Shown here: in pieces, positions 11,511-24,139 of the stretch
Layout: each line of letters starts with the position of its first letter
Numbering within the stretch: the first letter of the stretch is position 1
Source of the DNA: Undaria pinnatifida
Taxonomy: Eukaryota > Sar > Phaeophyceae > Laminariales > Alariaceae
Direction: 5' to 3'
Assembly: GCA_012845835.1 (NCBI GenBank)
Contig: JABAKD010000008.1
Location: 1,034,058-1,098,057, forward strand
DNA length: 64,000 nt
Translations under genes and position numbers: made by a program
Notes under the pieces: model-generated
What the model saw: the letters and a program-made list of their open reading frames with translations, nothing else
What the model was told of the DNA's origin: nothing
Database searches by the model: none

Positions 11511-14050
11511 CTTTTGGAAGGCGGTGCCCAGCGAGCATCCGTCGAGAAGCTTGATGAGCCAACGAAAGCTGCCAGCCTTGAGATCGACCAGGGTTCAGTG
11601 ACGCTTGGAACGAGAGAAGCGTGCCCTCTGCTTTAGGGTAGGGTAAAAATTGCACATCGTTTTGCTGCTGCTCAAGGGCAGTGAATCGTCGACGCCGGCA
11701 GCACAGTGGTAGAACAGGAACACACCGGCACGGTCGGTGACGACATCCCAGTCAAAGCCGGGGGCGCCGACCGCTCATTGAGAAGTCACGCCTCGCCTTG
11801 GGGCGGTAGATGATCCGTTTGATGTTGCCGTTATCTCCATCTCTTCCAGAATAACGGTCGGAGGGAGCTCTTTCTTGCGTTCATCCAGTGCGTCGGTTGG
11901 TGTGCCGCTCGTAAATGCTATGGACAAGGTTTTATTTTAGTACCTACATCGCATGTTTATTTTCAAATCTGCCCTTTGTAGGCACTGCTCCCACGTCCAA
12001 GGGGTGGGTACCGCTTCGCGGTAGTGTAAGAGTATATCGTCTTGCGTTCGGCGCTGAAAGTTTGTCGTCGCGCAGCATTTCAGTGATATCTTTGTCCCGG
12101 CCAAGGCATTTTATAAGAGTATTTCAAGGACGTCAGCCGTGAGTTGTCCGTGTGACAATAATTATGTTCGACCACGATTTTTTTTATTTTTTGTCGTCGT
12201 CTCCCACATTTGAGACGCACGAATGCCTTGCCTTGTGTTTTCGCGGATAAAACTGGTGCGTGCATCGTGGCTCCATCACCACCCCCTCGCGATGCTGTAC
12301 AACGTAGCACATTTCGCTTTAGATGTCAAACTAGACTCCGTCTGGAAAGCACCCGACGGCACTGCCCACATTGTTTTATTCACGACACCATCGCCTGTCC
12401 CCAATCATTGCCACGATATCCGACACGCCATACAGCGATAAAACGCCAATCTGGTCTGATCGACAACCACGCGTGTCCTACGGTAGACAACGCGGAGCTT
12501 GGTGACATTAGCACGACACCTTGACACATTTTCAGGGTGTTGTTTGTCTGATCAGCGCAAGGAGTATAGTTTCGACCACCTTCAAGGGAAGGAAGCAAGG
12601 CACGCTCACTACTCGGTTTTGTACCAGTTTCACAAGGTGTGGACCCTGGCCGATTAACAACAAAGCAAAAACTGTCCACAACGCTCCTGCATCGCCACCC
12701 CGAATCTACTTGCTACCCCATCGACGCATCCGCCTCCATACATTTTACGACCAGGATGTGACCGCAGTAGAAATCTCGCTTTGGAGCTGTTCTACGATAG
12801 CGGTTGCACTCTTGAATCGAAGCATTAATCGAAGCATCAATCGAAGCGTTAACCATTCCTCGCTTTCTTCCCACTCACGGGGCTCCCCAACTAACGACCA
12901 ACGACTAACGACTAACGACTAACAACTGCACTACAAACGCGATAACACTACCAGGTAACCGATATATTCGGGATCCGACGTGAAGTGCCCGATAGGCCAT
13001 TGGGGTTCACAACCGAGCTGAGCTGTAAAAAAAATTGTCAACCCTAACCCTAGCTCCGTTGCTGGGTGGGCATCAGACCTGCTGAAGTGAGAAATGCTGC
13101 CAGCATTTGACCCCTGCTGCAGCACGTGTCCTAAGATCCCAAGGACACAGGGATACATAAATAGACCACAAGGCCATCATGGCATGGCTTGACCCCATCT
13201 GAACTGCACTCATGTTTTTATGGTTTTGGGGATACGTGACTTGGTAGTGAGTGTGAGATACGTTTTGCGTTTCTCTACGAGGGCGAAGTCAGTGCTGAAC
13301 AAAGCAGGTACTAGGAGTAGCTCAGTGTTGGTCTATTTAGGTACGTCCCATACCACCTGTTCTGATGAAGGCCAGTTGTTCGCCGGTCCTGCTGCGGTTG
13401 ATTTGCCCGCCGCCCGCCACCCTTCACCGTTTTACCCCTGAAACTATGGCACTAAGCTAGTTTTAAGTAGCTTCCCAAACACACGGGTGTGGTTCTGACG
13501 GCTTCAACCAGTTTGTCCCCAAAACGGGTGTCCTTCTGAAGGCCTCAAACCCCCGAAGTTTTTGTTTCTCCGTAATTCGCGATCAAACTGGTCGAGGTCG
13601 CTTGCTGTCACCGAATGGTGTATCCATGGCCATGCCGCACGGAGAGTAGTTGTATCCTGGCCACGGTCGAACAGGAGCTGAAACGGGGTACAGTATGCTG
13701 TTGTATGCTTTGCGTCGAACTTGTTCCACAAAATGTGCCAAGATACAAAAATGTTTGACAGCGCCCCGTGCATTCGCGCTCCATCTTGAAGAAGCCTACT
13801 TTGGCCCCTACGATGAACGCTCGAATCGGACTCTATCAACACCTTCTTCAATCATCCACAACGATGCCCCATGATCGCGATCGTCAGTTCACGAAGTCCC
13901 CCCGACATCCGCATATGAAAAAGAGGACGCCGCACACGTGAGGCTTATAGGGCGCATACTGCACGCGGAACCCATTTCAGAAGTGGTAGGCCAACGTGGA
14001 ATCCAACTTAAATGCGGTGCACGCGCCGGACAGACCATATCGCGATTGAT
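11511..14050. other. No gene recognised; short fragments only
   Basis: Open-frame fragments such as 12223-12441 (+) and 13504-13851 (-, containing WHILWNKFDAKHTTAYCTPF) look somewhat protein-like but match no family I can name. Short repeats at 12820-12925 (tcgaagcattaa and cgactaa units) and one pair of ccctaa units at 13038 are present. Confidence 0.3.
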
Positions 14051-14290
14051 ATATCGATAATTTATAGATGATCTGTGCGTTCCAGGGCAGATAGATCCCT
14101 GAGCGGTATGATCTACGTGGCCTACATATCCTGTTGCCGCGTGAAAGCCCGATGATCTGAACATTTTATGTTTGCTGGGTTGGATCGGTAGTACACAGAT
14201 CCTGCACAAGATGTCATAGCGACAGCTGCAGGATTTACGCGATCGATATGATCTAAGTGATCTGTCCGATGTATGATGTATGGTGTATGA
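14050..14290. repeat. GATC-rich degenerate repeat, small copy
   Basis: About ten GATC sites in 240 bp. Reverse-complement units (gatccaacccagcaaacat) resemble those in the 52427-53130 island (gatcccactcagcagacat). Confidence 0.55.
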
Positions 14291-14439
14291 AGTAGTGGGA
14301 ACAGTTTGCAACTCTAACGCGAGCAATTCCCGTGGCTTAATGGACTTGGTGGGCAACATCGTTCTCCGTTGGTCAAGCGAGCGTTTTCTGCGCCGGTACC
14401 CGCGTACATAGTCATAGGACTCGGCATTCCCATAGCTCA

Positions 14440-14600
14440 TCCAATTTGATCAAACTTTTCTTTCCTACCACAGCTCGTCGAGTTTCATCAAACTTTGCTT
14501 GCCTACCACACCTCGTCGAAATTCTATAAACTTTGCTTGCCTGAGCGAAGTTTGTCCCACAGCTAGGTGAATTTCATCAATTTTTTCTTGCCTATGGTAC
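14440..14600 (+). repeat. Degenerate tandem repeat, about 50-bp unit
   Basis: About four units of ctcgtcgagtttcatcaaac plus tttgcttgcctaccaca. Confidence 0.75.
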
Positions 14601-14857
14601 GATTTTTACGCTTTCCGTGACCAAGAAAGACACAGAAAAAGGCTTCCAGGATTAGGAAATCCATCTTCCGCCGGTCAGGGCGTAACAGTGCACCAAAGCA
14701 ATATTTGTCCCCTGAGCGATAAAAATCAAGGCGAGTCCCCGGGGTGAGAAGGTTACAAACACGCCTCTACGGTGTTTTGCAGAGTACCGCCAAGTGTGTG
14801 TTTCTGTGACTTGGGCCGGAGAGTGCAGTGGTGGTGCTCTCATTCTTTGACTATGCT

Positions 14858-14985
14858 GTGAGAAGATGCCAGGCTGTTACTCGGCACTTGGATTTTGTAA
14901 GAAGGTGCTAGGCTGTTGCCCGGCACTTCGATGTTTTGAGAAGGTGCTATTAATAAGCTGTTACTCAGCACTTAAAGATGATCAA
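14858..14985 (+). repeat. Tandem repeat, about 50-bp unit, three copies
   Basis: Units of aaggtgctaggctgttgccc plus ggcacttcgatgttttgag, the third with a tattaataa insertion. Confidence 0.75.
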
Positions 14986-17860
14986 ACGAATATGGCGGGA
15001 TGGGATGAAGGCCTTGTCTAAGTATCGGAAACAGGGATTGACATTGAAGCTAACCAGCATCGTCATTGCTATTGCTCTGTGGTAGTCGTTGGCCGGTACC
15101 CGAACAACGACTAAACGCGAAAATATCGCTGGCGCCTGTGTGCTTGGCGAACGGATTACGTACACTTGAGCGCTTCTCGAAACTTAGAAGTAAATGCAGA
15201 GACACGACACGTTTCATTTCAATTTTTACTGAAATTTCATTTTTCCGCGATCTAATTTTACGCTAGAAGCAGAACAACTTAATCCCATGAAAAGGACCCT
15301 TCAGAATTTTCGGCAAAACAAGAAAAGCGAGGTATGTTCATGTTAAAGGGTGTGGAGGGTCGGGCAGCCGCACCGCTTGAGCCGTGCCATCGCTCACGAG
15401 CGCACAAGACAGACTTGGGTCGTATCCAAGGTCGCTCGCAGGCCGTTGTCGATCGCAGTAAGCTTGTTGGGCTTTGGTCTTTCTTCGACAAATCGACAAA
15501 GGTGACGCACCAAGGTAGTCGACCGAACCAACTCGATGAGAGCAACGCCTAATAATCTGGTCGCGCTGAGTGATGTTGCCTAACGAGTTGGCAATAGTTT
15601 AACTCCCCAAGGAAAGGGCGCCTGCTTACAAGCCAGGCCGTCTCCACTGCGATCACTACGCGAATTGTTTCCGAGCGCGGCTGCTGATACTTGGGAGTAC
15701 GCTGGTTCTGTGTCGGATGGACGTCGGATTATTTGACGATTATTTAGCGAAGAAGTGGAGCCTCTTCGTACGGGTCAAGATTCTACCTGTTCGGCGTTCA
15801 GTATGTGCCGAAGTTTCTGAGGAAACTGAAATAAATTGTCGTTCGAAGTAGGCCGTTAAGAACGGACCTTGTGGTGTAATTCGCAGTACTTGGGAGTATT
15901 GCTGACAGTAGAAGTGCTGGATCTGATATCGATATAGATTGGATAAGGAGCAAGGTCTCTCGCTGTAGAACTTGGCTACGAACAGCACCAGCGTTGGCAA
16001 GCAGGTGGCCAAGATCAGCAGGCACAGCGGTCCTGCTGACCGTGCTGAACGCGTTGGGGTAGTGAGTGAGAATGAGCCGAGTGTCTGCCTCGTGTAGAAT
16101 GCTTGCCCTCCATCTTCTGGGTTCCGATCGCCTGGACACAGCAACTTCACTGCCTCACCTCGTGGTTGAACTCTTCCAACCGCGATCGCCACTGTCTCGT
16201 AGCCCCGGCAACATTAAGCCACCTCGGAACATTGCCAACGCAAGACCGGCCGACAAGTTTGTCTCAGCGCAGTGAGGCCGGACTGCAAGAAGAGCTGTCA
16301 AAAATCGTCTGGAACGCGCGAGGCTCATCGATGAATCTTCCCCAAAAGACTGTCATGGCCCCGCCGTACTCTTCTAGACAGGTGTGGGTATGGGTGACAC
16401 GTCGGACGTGTGCGAAGTGTTGATCGATGTTTCTGGGGGCCGATATAACGCTGCAGGGGCCGGTAATGCTAAATATCAGCTCGGAAACGTACCCCCTCCG
16501 ACCGGGTGCCACGGGGGGGCACTTCCTCCCTCTGCTTCGGTGGCACTGGCCAACCCCTCCACCGCCGCGGCTGCGGAAACGGTAGCGTGTAGTTCGGGCG
16601 GGGCTTCGGCTGTCAGAAAGGCCCCGCCTCCTCGTTGCCGGCCGAGCGCAGCCACCACAAAACGGTACGTGCTGCGGCTTGAACCCCTCAGGCGACACAG
16701 TGCCGCTGCACGACTGTGCTTAGCCCCCTTCGAGGTTTCTTGAGCGGCGTTCCGCAATCTTGGGGTGTCTCGACACGCGTACGTCAACAGCCACAGGAGC
16801 AGGCGGACTATGACCATGTCGCCGTGCGTGACCAGGGCAAAGGTATCCCGCTTCTTTACGCGGCCACCCCGTAAGTGCAGCAGGGGTTGTAGAATATAAC
16901 ACAGCCTAATCACGAGCAGGATCTGGTTTGGTGCCGCCAAGTCCCTGTTCGTCCAGTGTTCTCCCAGAGCATGGTTGTTGACACCGAGCACGTCAACGCC
17001 CAGACGTACTTGTGCACCAGCTGCTTTGTTGATAGTTGCGGCCGCACTTTCTTCTCCGTCACCAAACGTTCCCACAGGTCATTCGGGGGAATGGCACCGA
17101 CTGATGGCGCCACCCGCAGACTGTGCTATGGCACCACCCGTATCAAAGCCCGCGGCTGCGCAATTTTGCGTCGCCTGTGACCCCCCCCTCTCATTTGCAC
17201 GACCCGATCGCGCGGACCCGGGCCCGCTTGAACCCCCCTTCCAATACGCCCCGCCTGGTGTGCTGGGTTACGAATCGCCTTCTGGGCAACAAAGCCGTGG
17301 CTGTTTCGCACCCTTCGTGAGGACCTCCGCTACACAACAGGCGTGCAGCAAGTGACGTCCGTGCCCAATGTTGATGGCGATCGAGGTGACGCTGGTCAGG
17401 TCTCCGGTGATGATGACACTACTACCCCTGTTGAGGATACTCCAGCTCCCGCCGATGACGCCCTGGCTGTTGTCGATGACTTGTCCTCGTCCAGAAGGTT
17501 GCTCGCGTAGTGCCCTTCCTTTAGCTCAAACTTCTTCTTCCTGGCCGGGGAGCCCATGAACACGACGTGCCGCCGGGTACCCGTGCTGAAGCGTCACCAA
17601 CTAGTCAGCAACCAAAAACTTCGGATGCCACGTCGACCTGGGGGTCGCCGAGGAACACCCCTGTAAGAGCCGCGTCCGCCGACCCCCCCCCCGTCGAAGC
17701 TCTGGGAAATCCTCCAGGTGGGGTCACACCGGTTGGAGGCGTATCATAGGCTCGCCGCCCCCCTCTGCGGTTCCTTCCTTGCCGAGTCTTCGGTTCTCCG
17801 CCTTTATTACTCCCCCCGATACTCCCCCTTAAATACATATATATATAATAAAATTGAAAA
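14986..17860. other. Unassigned DNA with protein-like open frames
   Basis: Frames of note: 15740-16192 (-, 150 codons with a hydrophobic segment CLLILATCLPTLVLFVAKFY); 16476-17075 (-, 199 codons, C-terminal half Ala-rich); and a plus frame about 17225-17512 without ATG reading TKPWLFRTLREDLRYTTGVQ, then an acidic DDDTTTPVEDTPAPADDALA tail. The region 16400-17750 is GC-rich like the real exons elsewhere. No family, splice chain or catalytic motif could be established, so decayed or partial genes are only possible. Confidence 0.25.
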
Positions 17861-17863
17861 TAC

Positions 17864-17990
17864 ACTCCAGCTGTGAGATCGAGGATTTTGTCCAAACTCA
17901 TCTTTGCAAGCTGTGTGCGATACTCCGATCGCGCGTATTACGGGTTGTGTGTCCTCATTTAAGGATATAGGTCGGCGACTATATATATAA
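17864..17990 (+). repeat. Family A element, partial copy
   Basis: Carries ctccagctgtgagatcga, ctcatctttgcaagctgtgt, gatactccgatcgcgcg and aaggatataggtcggcgac in the family order. It lacks the right half. Confidence 0.85.
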
Positions 17991-18464
17991 TAGTTGGCCT
18001 CGGTTGGCACCACCGCTGTAAAAAAACATTGTATGTATATTGGGGTTGGCGTTGGTTGGCAGCGGCGCTGTAAACATGCCAATCACTGCGTGAGCTAGAC
18101 AACCAAGATGCCGTTTTTTATTTTTACTTTAACGGTCACCAGGATGGTTATCGAGTAAGATCATTTTGTGCGGAGTGGAGAACCCTAACTTTGCATAAGG
18201 GGAACAATCGCATCACGTAGTGTGAATGCGGTAAGGCACCCCCGAGGCAGTTACGTAGTACCCATTTCTGTCTCTGGATTGGCCACACCAGAAAACAAAG
18301 TAACTCATTGGCGCTGTCATCCATATTCAAGAAAGTAAGCACAAGGTGCCGAAGTCCGTCTTACGAGCGGTTCTTGGAAGGATGGAGTTCACCCTTCATG
18401 CGACTCGCCGACCACCTCACGGAGCTTTGCGCTTGGTGCAAGCAACGTCTGCCTGGTTGGTGAA

Positions 18465-18660
18465 AACCCGACGTGCTCCGTCCCGGCATAGTAGAGATGC
18501 AAGGATCTATGGTAATACGACTACGGCCATGCACAACCCCCCCCTCCCCCCCCCCCCGATACGTTGCTTGGTGTCGAAAGGGACGCATGGTTAGTGGCCA
18601 AAAGGCTCAGGCAAACAACATACGAGTACGCCCCCCCCCCCCCCCCCTCCTAATACGCCG
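18465..18660 (+). repeat. Family J repeat with poly-C tracts
   Basis: 18473-18540 (cgtgctccgtcccggcat, then atacgactacggccatgcac) matches 55318-55405. C runs of 10-20 bases follow at 18536-18558 and 18631-18648. Confidence 0.7.
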
Positions 18661-19135
18661 GTTCGTGGTCTGCCGGGCTCAAAGTGCCATCTCCCTCGCT
18701 GGTTCCTCTCTTCCAGCGGAGTTCACTCTTTCCACTGTTGTCGCCCCCACCCTCACCAGCAACTAGGCGCGACTCTCCGACCCCAGGCCGAGCTACTTTG
18801 TAGTTGCACGGGTTGTCCGGCTTTCACGATGAAGAGTGATTCAATACATTTTCCGCCAGTTAGATTAACACCACATACATGTGACTTCGTTGGTTGATTT
18901 CCGTGGATTTCTGTTTCTTCCAGTTTAGCTGTTCATTTTATTGTAAGAATGGTGTTTGACGTCTTTTTTATGTTCCAGATTATCGGCCAACAAACATGAC
19001 AAGAAGACGAGTGAGGATGATACCCGGTAGTCCTATCATTTGTATCATACCATTCGATGCTGTGATATCACCACCAGAACCACTCGCCGCTCGCAGCTGG
19101 CCTGGAACGTAGAGCTCTTCTAACTTGTAAGGGTC
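18661..19135. other. No gene recognised
   Basis: No supported open frame, RNA gene or repeat was seen. Confidence 0.4.
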
Positions 19136-19310
19136 GTTAGTTACTAAACGTTCCTAACGAGCAAAACCAAATTCACCAATCGTGACAAAACAACGTGACA
19201 TTTTCGCGAACCTCGATTTTTGTCACGAATCGTGACATTGAAAAGTTTTGAAAAATTCCGTAATAAAAATAGATGTCACGATTCCTGACAAAAAAAAACT
19301 TTTTTTTTTG
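19136..19310 (+). repeat. GTCACGATTCCTGAC-type repeat (family E)
   Basis: Motifs cgtgacattttcgcg, cacgaatcgtgacatt and gtcacgattcctgac occur here and again at 24140-24190 and 24490-24625, in direct and inverted order. Confidence 0.65.
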
Positions 19311-21880
19311 TTTTTGATAAAAGCGCGACTTCTCGCCAGTTACCAAATATCACAATTTTTCATTTTTTCCACAAACGGTGGCTTTTGGGGAAAATTTGCG
19401 TTCGTTTATAACGACCCTAATTTGCAAACAAAATGCATTTATGCTCACCACGAGTGCTCGTAGGATTATTCCACAAACTATACGTGCCAAATACGGGACG
19501 GGCGTACTTACTATCTCAAACACACCTGGGGTTCGTACGGAGTAAAAAAAATGCCAATAGCCAAGAACGGGTACACACGTTTTGTTCTTGTCAAAACCGG
19601 GTATGATATATAATCAAGTCAATATTGCACCCGCTGAGCCACACGTTTGGCGATCGAACAACCTTTTAGTTTTTCGGGTGTGCTGGCACTACTAATACTA
19701 TATGTAGTCAATACCACTATTAATAGGTGTAAAGCGAGGTATGGGCGTATTATTGTGCTTTGGAATTCGAAACTCGTACTGTGGTCGTCAAACACGTTAT
19801 TTGTGTCGCCGCAAAGCAAGCACAGCAAGCTTGCCGCTTGTACGGCAGGTAGAGGCAGATATTCCTCGCAGCAACAAACCGCCGAAGAAACTTCCTTGCT
19901 TTGTGTTGGCATACACAGAGCCCAGACGGAGGTATGAGGGACCAGACGAATTGCGCCCTCGTGGCCATGGTATCACCCGTTGGAGGAGGCAAGGAGAAAA
20001 GTACGTGTGTGTGGGCGGGTTGGAGTGATGTGTGGGGTAGGTGCACCTGGGTGTGGCATGCGGCCCCTGTTTCACCCTACAGACATCGTGGCGTTCGTGT
20101 CGCGGGAATCGATGCATGGACTCTAATTTGCTTAGAATATAGACGACGTCCTCTGATTGGCTTAAACAAAACCAAAATTGGTTTAAAGTTCAAAGCCAAG
20201 AGAAATAAAATTTAACGGGTGGACGCAGTTAAGAATTGGGCAGTTTAGAGTTCCAGGCTCTCGATAATTTTAGACGAGAATAAGAACACGGCCTTCTTCG
20301 TTCTGAAAATAGTGGTGGGACACCCTTGCTATGAAGTATTGTCGCAAATGTTTGGGTATGCTTTCGTTGTCCTTCAACAGCCACCGTCGGTTCAGCTAGC
20401 CCGTTTCATTGCATAGGGTTAGGGTTAGGATTAGAGCTACGACCACTGCCCCGTCGTGGTTTTGCTTTTTACCATGGTTGGTTTACCCCGCTTTTCTTGC
20501 CCCACGTGTCCGCTGGACACCATTCTATACCTGCCTGTTTCGCGAACAAAAGGCGTTACCCCGGAACTGTTTTCTGTTGGCGTACCTGTTTTTCAAAGAC
20601 GGACACCGCCGCGATTTGGTTCCCGCTAGTGCTTTGTTTACATACTAGCCCGCTAGGGGCCCACGTTGCCGACCATCGGGTCCACGTTGTTATCCCGTAG
20701 GTGTTTGGGTATCGACATCCCATTGCAAATTCGCAGCGTACGTTCGGCCTCTGCGCCAATTTATGTATTCGCTCTGTTTTTTTTCCCGTTGTTGTCGTTT
20801 TGGCGTTTATTTTCGATGATTGTTCCGAAGTCTTTTCCGCGATTCGACCAACGGCCCCACGTTGAGCGCCCTTCTACGTTTTTCGCAGTCGACCCCGGCC
20901 GTATGAATCGCCGCGTGTTTTGCTTCCCTTTCCCCTTGGTCTCTGTTTGCTGCTTGGACGTGGTTGTTCTCATCTCACGCTCCGCTTCACGGGTATTAAT
21001 TTCCTTTTTCAGTATACCACGTCTCGACCTTACGAGAGGCGCCTTAGCCTCATTTCCAAGGTGTGGGGGTAGATCTAAAGTCTAATTCAGTTGCTTTGAA
21101 TAGCCGCATCTTCGAAACCCCTCTTTCCGATTTTGGAGTGGTGTCATAGTTATCACCCTTCGACCGTCGTGTGGCCTGTATCTACGACTATTCAGCCCTG
21201 ACAGAGTGGGCTAATGTTATGGAGTGGTGCCGTATATAGTTACACATATATGAATATAGGTTCTTAGAACGATCTCGTGGATCTGAAGCAGTATTTGACT
21301 ATTCCAGTATATGCGTCCCTCAAGTCCTAAAGCGGTCATCCGTCGTAGGTGTGGAGGGGGATTGCTAGAATCCACCGTGCCCATTCCGTCACTTGGAGCC
21401 TTGAGCGGTTACATACAGTAATCCCAAGCCTTGAGCTAAGAATTAAGCAATCTACGAGAAGATACGTATACAACGCGGAGCGGTGCCTCGCAGCACCGAT
21501 AGCTCCTGTCTCCCTAGGCTACCTTGATACACCCTGCACCGGTGCCTCCTGTGCCTCTCAGCACTTTTGACACCCTGCCTCCCCAGCCTGGTCAGAAGTA
21601 AGATATTCATAACTGGTGTCGCATACTGTACGATTTGTTTTTGGCCAACCAATCGTGTGGCTCGTGGAGTGCGTTTTTGACTTGACTGTAGAGTCAATAT
21701 CCGTATTAATCACTTGATTGTAGAGTCCATACCCGTTTTTAAGAGAAAACGGACCGGGTGTACCCGTTTTTGGTTTTTGCTCTTCTCTAAAAAAAGTTCC
21801 GAAACCACATACTCGAACTCGTCCTGCTTTTTCTTTTTGGAGCATCCGACGACAGGGAGGTATGCGCATACCAGGTAATA
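19311..21880. other. Unassigned; one charged minus-strand frame
   Basis: Minus frame 20761-21085 reads RSRRGILKKEINTREAEREM, then a Lys/Gly/Asn-rich tail ending GKKNRANT. The ATG-started part is 70 codons and the frame is open upstream. No family is recognised. 20417-20430 holds two TTAGGG units, too short to be a telomere. Confidence 0.25.
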
Positions 21881-21887
21881 TATTAAA

Positions 21888-22121
21888 AATGAAAATACAC
21901 TCCAGCTGTGTTGTTCGAATATTTCGTCGAAACTCATCTTTGCAAGCTGTGTGTGATACTCCGATCGCGCGTATTACGAGTTGTGTGTCCTCATTAAGGA
22001 TATAGGTCGGCGACTCCCCTTGCAACTACAGTGTAGCTATCAGGGTCAACAGGGTGATGTTAGTCAGTCTGTGCGCGGAAACTATAAAACCCGTTTTTGA
22101 GGGGGACAAAATCTGACAGCT
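21888..22121 (+). repeat. Family A element, core copy
   Basis: Complete core from the aaaatacactccagctgtg start to the gacaaaatctgacagctgtg end, including tacagtgtagct and gcgcggaaactataaaaccc. Confidence 0.9.
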
Positions 22122-22169
22122 GTGTATATAATGTACGGTATTTATTTTTGATATCCTCCGAAATGTAGG

Positions 22170-22370
22170 GGGTACGAGAACGTCAGCCGTGAGTTCGACG
22201 AATTTCAGGTCAATACTCACCTTTGCAAGCTGCATTGTCGGTACTTGTAATATGCTAGACTATATGGGTGAGTTTTCATTAGTGGGAGGAGTCCTATTTT
22301 TTGTTCACTATAATGGTAAATGTTGGTATTTTTATACTGGTAATGTTGGTATTTTTATTACCGCAAAATG
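22170..22370 (+). repeat. Family A-related subfamily, diverged
   Basis: cagccgtgagttcgacgaat and cacctttgcaagctgcat are diverged family A blocks, followed by a private block (gttggtatttttat) that also follows the inverted copy at 24140-24440. Confidence 0.65.
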
Positions 22371-22674
22371 ACCGTCCCTCTCTAATTTAAAGTATGATAG
22401 TTTGAGTCCAAAACCGTTGGCGCGGGATTCTCATCAAGGGGGTCAAGTTAATTAAGCTGTCTGCATACTGCATACACAGCAGCAGTCATACATGATGAGA
22501 TGCAAACAAAACAACAATTTACCGGTATAAAACACAAAAACAAGCAAGAAATCTCAAACATTTATTATACTCTATTTATGAAGAGCTTAGTTTTTTGGCA
22601 AGTATTATTGTTGTTGCGGAAAGCAAACAGCAACTAAACAAAGTAGACTAGATGATGCTGATTATTGAACTGGT

Positions 22675-22700
22675 GTACCAGGTACGTACGTACCTGGTAA
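22675..22700. repeat. Perfect 24-bp palindrome
   Basis: 22677-22700 is its own reverse complement: taccaggta, then cgtacg, then tacctggta. It contains both orientations of the over-represented octamer. Confidence 0.9.
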
Positions 22701-22800
22701 AGACTTTTGTCATAATTTGATCTTAATAGCTGATGCAGGAGGGTCTGTCTGGGTGGCGGTGTACTCGTAAGTCTTGAGACCACGTCATGTGCCGGAGGGT

Positions 22801-22821
22801 AAAAAAAAAAAAAAAAAAAAA
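22801..22821 (+). repeat. Poly-A run
   Basis: About 20 consecutive A after gtgccggagggt, followed by a cacgtcatgtgtg block that also precedes it. It may be a retroposition scar or simple slippage. Confidence 0.7.
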
Positions 22822-22984
22822 CACGTCATGTGTGAGTGTAAGGTTATAGGTGGTCTTGGCATTATCACCTGCTACTGCTGCCTGTTTTTGATTTGTTTTG
22901 TTTTCAATCATCACTTTTTTTTCTTTTCTCTCCAGCTCAACTCATACATTTTGTCATATCGTGAGAAGTTTTCACGTGAAAGTT

Positions 22985-23190
22985 TTACCCTCCGCGACCT
23001 TCTGGTGGACAAGACACAGGGTCATGGTCACAGGTGGTGTCTTCTCTTCTCCCCCACGGTACTACGGCGGTACGTGCCTTCATTTTTATCGCGCATAGGG
23101 TTCAGCATTCATTCCCACTTTTTTCAGCTCGCTCGTCGATTTGCATCGGATTTCACGATTTCGCGCTCTCCTCGCACTTTTTACCTGTCA
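22985..23190 (-). mobile_element. SINE-like family C, copy without head
   Basis: Contains ggacaagacacagggtcatg, tttttatcgcgcataggg, ttcagcattc and ctcgtcgatttgcatcg in the family order on the minus strand. Confidence 0.6.
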
Positions 23191-23810
23191 ACATCAATTA
23201 TTAATAACTGATTAGTACCAACAAAGAGTCCCTTGCGGGACTCGATCCTACCACATCGGCTTCAATAACAAAAGAAGAGTCGGCTTACCTGGTACAGAGA
23301 AACTATGGCCGGTACTGTTGACCACCGACCGGCTACGCCTCTGTTTTACCAGTGTATAATAATAACGCAAACAAAAAATAAATGGCGAACCAGGTACCAG
23401 GTATGTGCATGGTATGCAGCATTTCGGCATTTTCCGCAAGCAGCACTTCTTCCGTGAAGTATATTGTAAGAGTAACGATACAACAGGTGTGTGTCTTCGG
23501 CAGGTACCAGGTAGTAACTAATAATTGTTGGAGTGTACACCTGACAGCTGTGAGTGTTGTATTCTGTAAGTAAGCATATACAGCAGTCAAGTCATGTCCA
23601 TGAAAAATATTACTGGTATATTTTTCTGTTTTTTCAGCGGGTATTCGTGGATTGTGGAGTGTGCGGTTCGCAGTACGCAGAAAAACGAGAGAGGAGCCAG
23701 CGGTTCTGCCACGCTGCGAACGTTACCAAAAACATCATAGATAGATAGATAGATAGATGTAGATACCGGTACATGACATATGTATGTACGTACGTACCAA
23801 GAGCACAACA
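23191..23810. other. No gene recognised
   Basis: AT-rich, with clustered taccaggta motifs (23286, 23389, 23396, 23506) and a short (ATAG)n at 23739-23758. Open frames are short. Confidence 0.4.
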
Positions 23811-23814
23811 AGAA

Positions 23815-23960
23815 GCTGAAAAGCGGGAATGCTGAACTCTATGCGCGATAAAAATGAAGGTACGTACCGTGGGGTAGAAGGGAAGACGCCTATCTGTGAC
23901 TACGACTTGTTGTCCCCGGAAGGTCGCTCACTGTAAAATAACCTCTTACGAGTTGAGCTG
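23815..23960 (+). mobile_element. SINE-like family C, fragment
   Basis: ctatgcgcgataaaaatgaa, then cttgttgtccccggaaggtc, match the tail in plus orientation. Confidence 0.5.
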
Positions 23961-24139
23961 GAAAGCAAAAAAAGGTGATGTGGTGAGTATTAAAAAAACA
24001 CACACTCAAGTCTTTCTTTTTCGTAATCATTGGCACACACTGCTGTTGCTGCTGCTGCATTACAAGGCACAAGGTACGTACCGGTACCGATCCTTGCGTA
24101 TACAGGTATTTGTTGTCTGCATCCATCCCTAACATACAT

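Noticed and set aside
15279-15545. Minus frame with FVDLSK as a LINE reverse transcriptase
   Set aside because: FVDLSK resembles the RT signature, but the following catalytic context and the later YxDD-type motif are absent in every frame nearby.
20409-20435. Telomere or interstitial telomeric array
   Set aside because: Only two TTAGGG units here, and two CCCTAA units at 13038; far too short.
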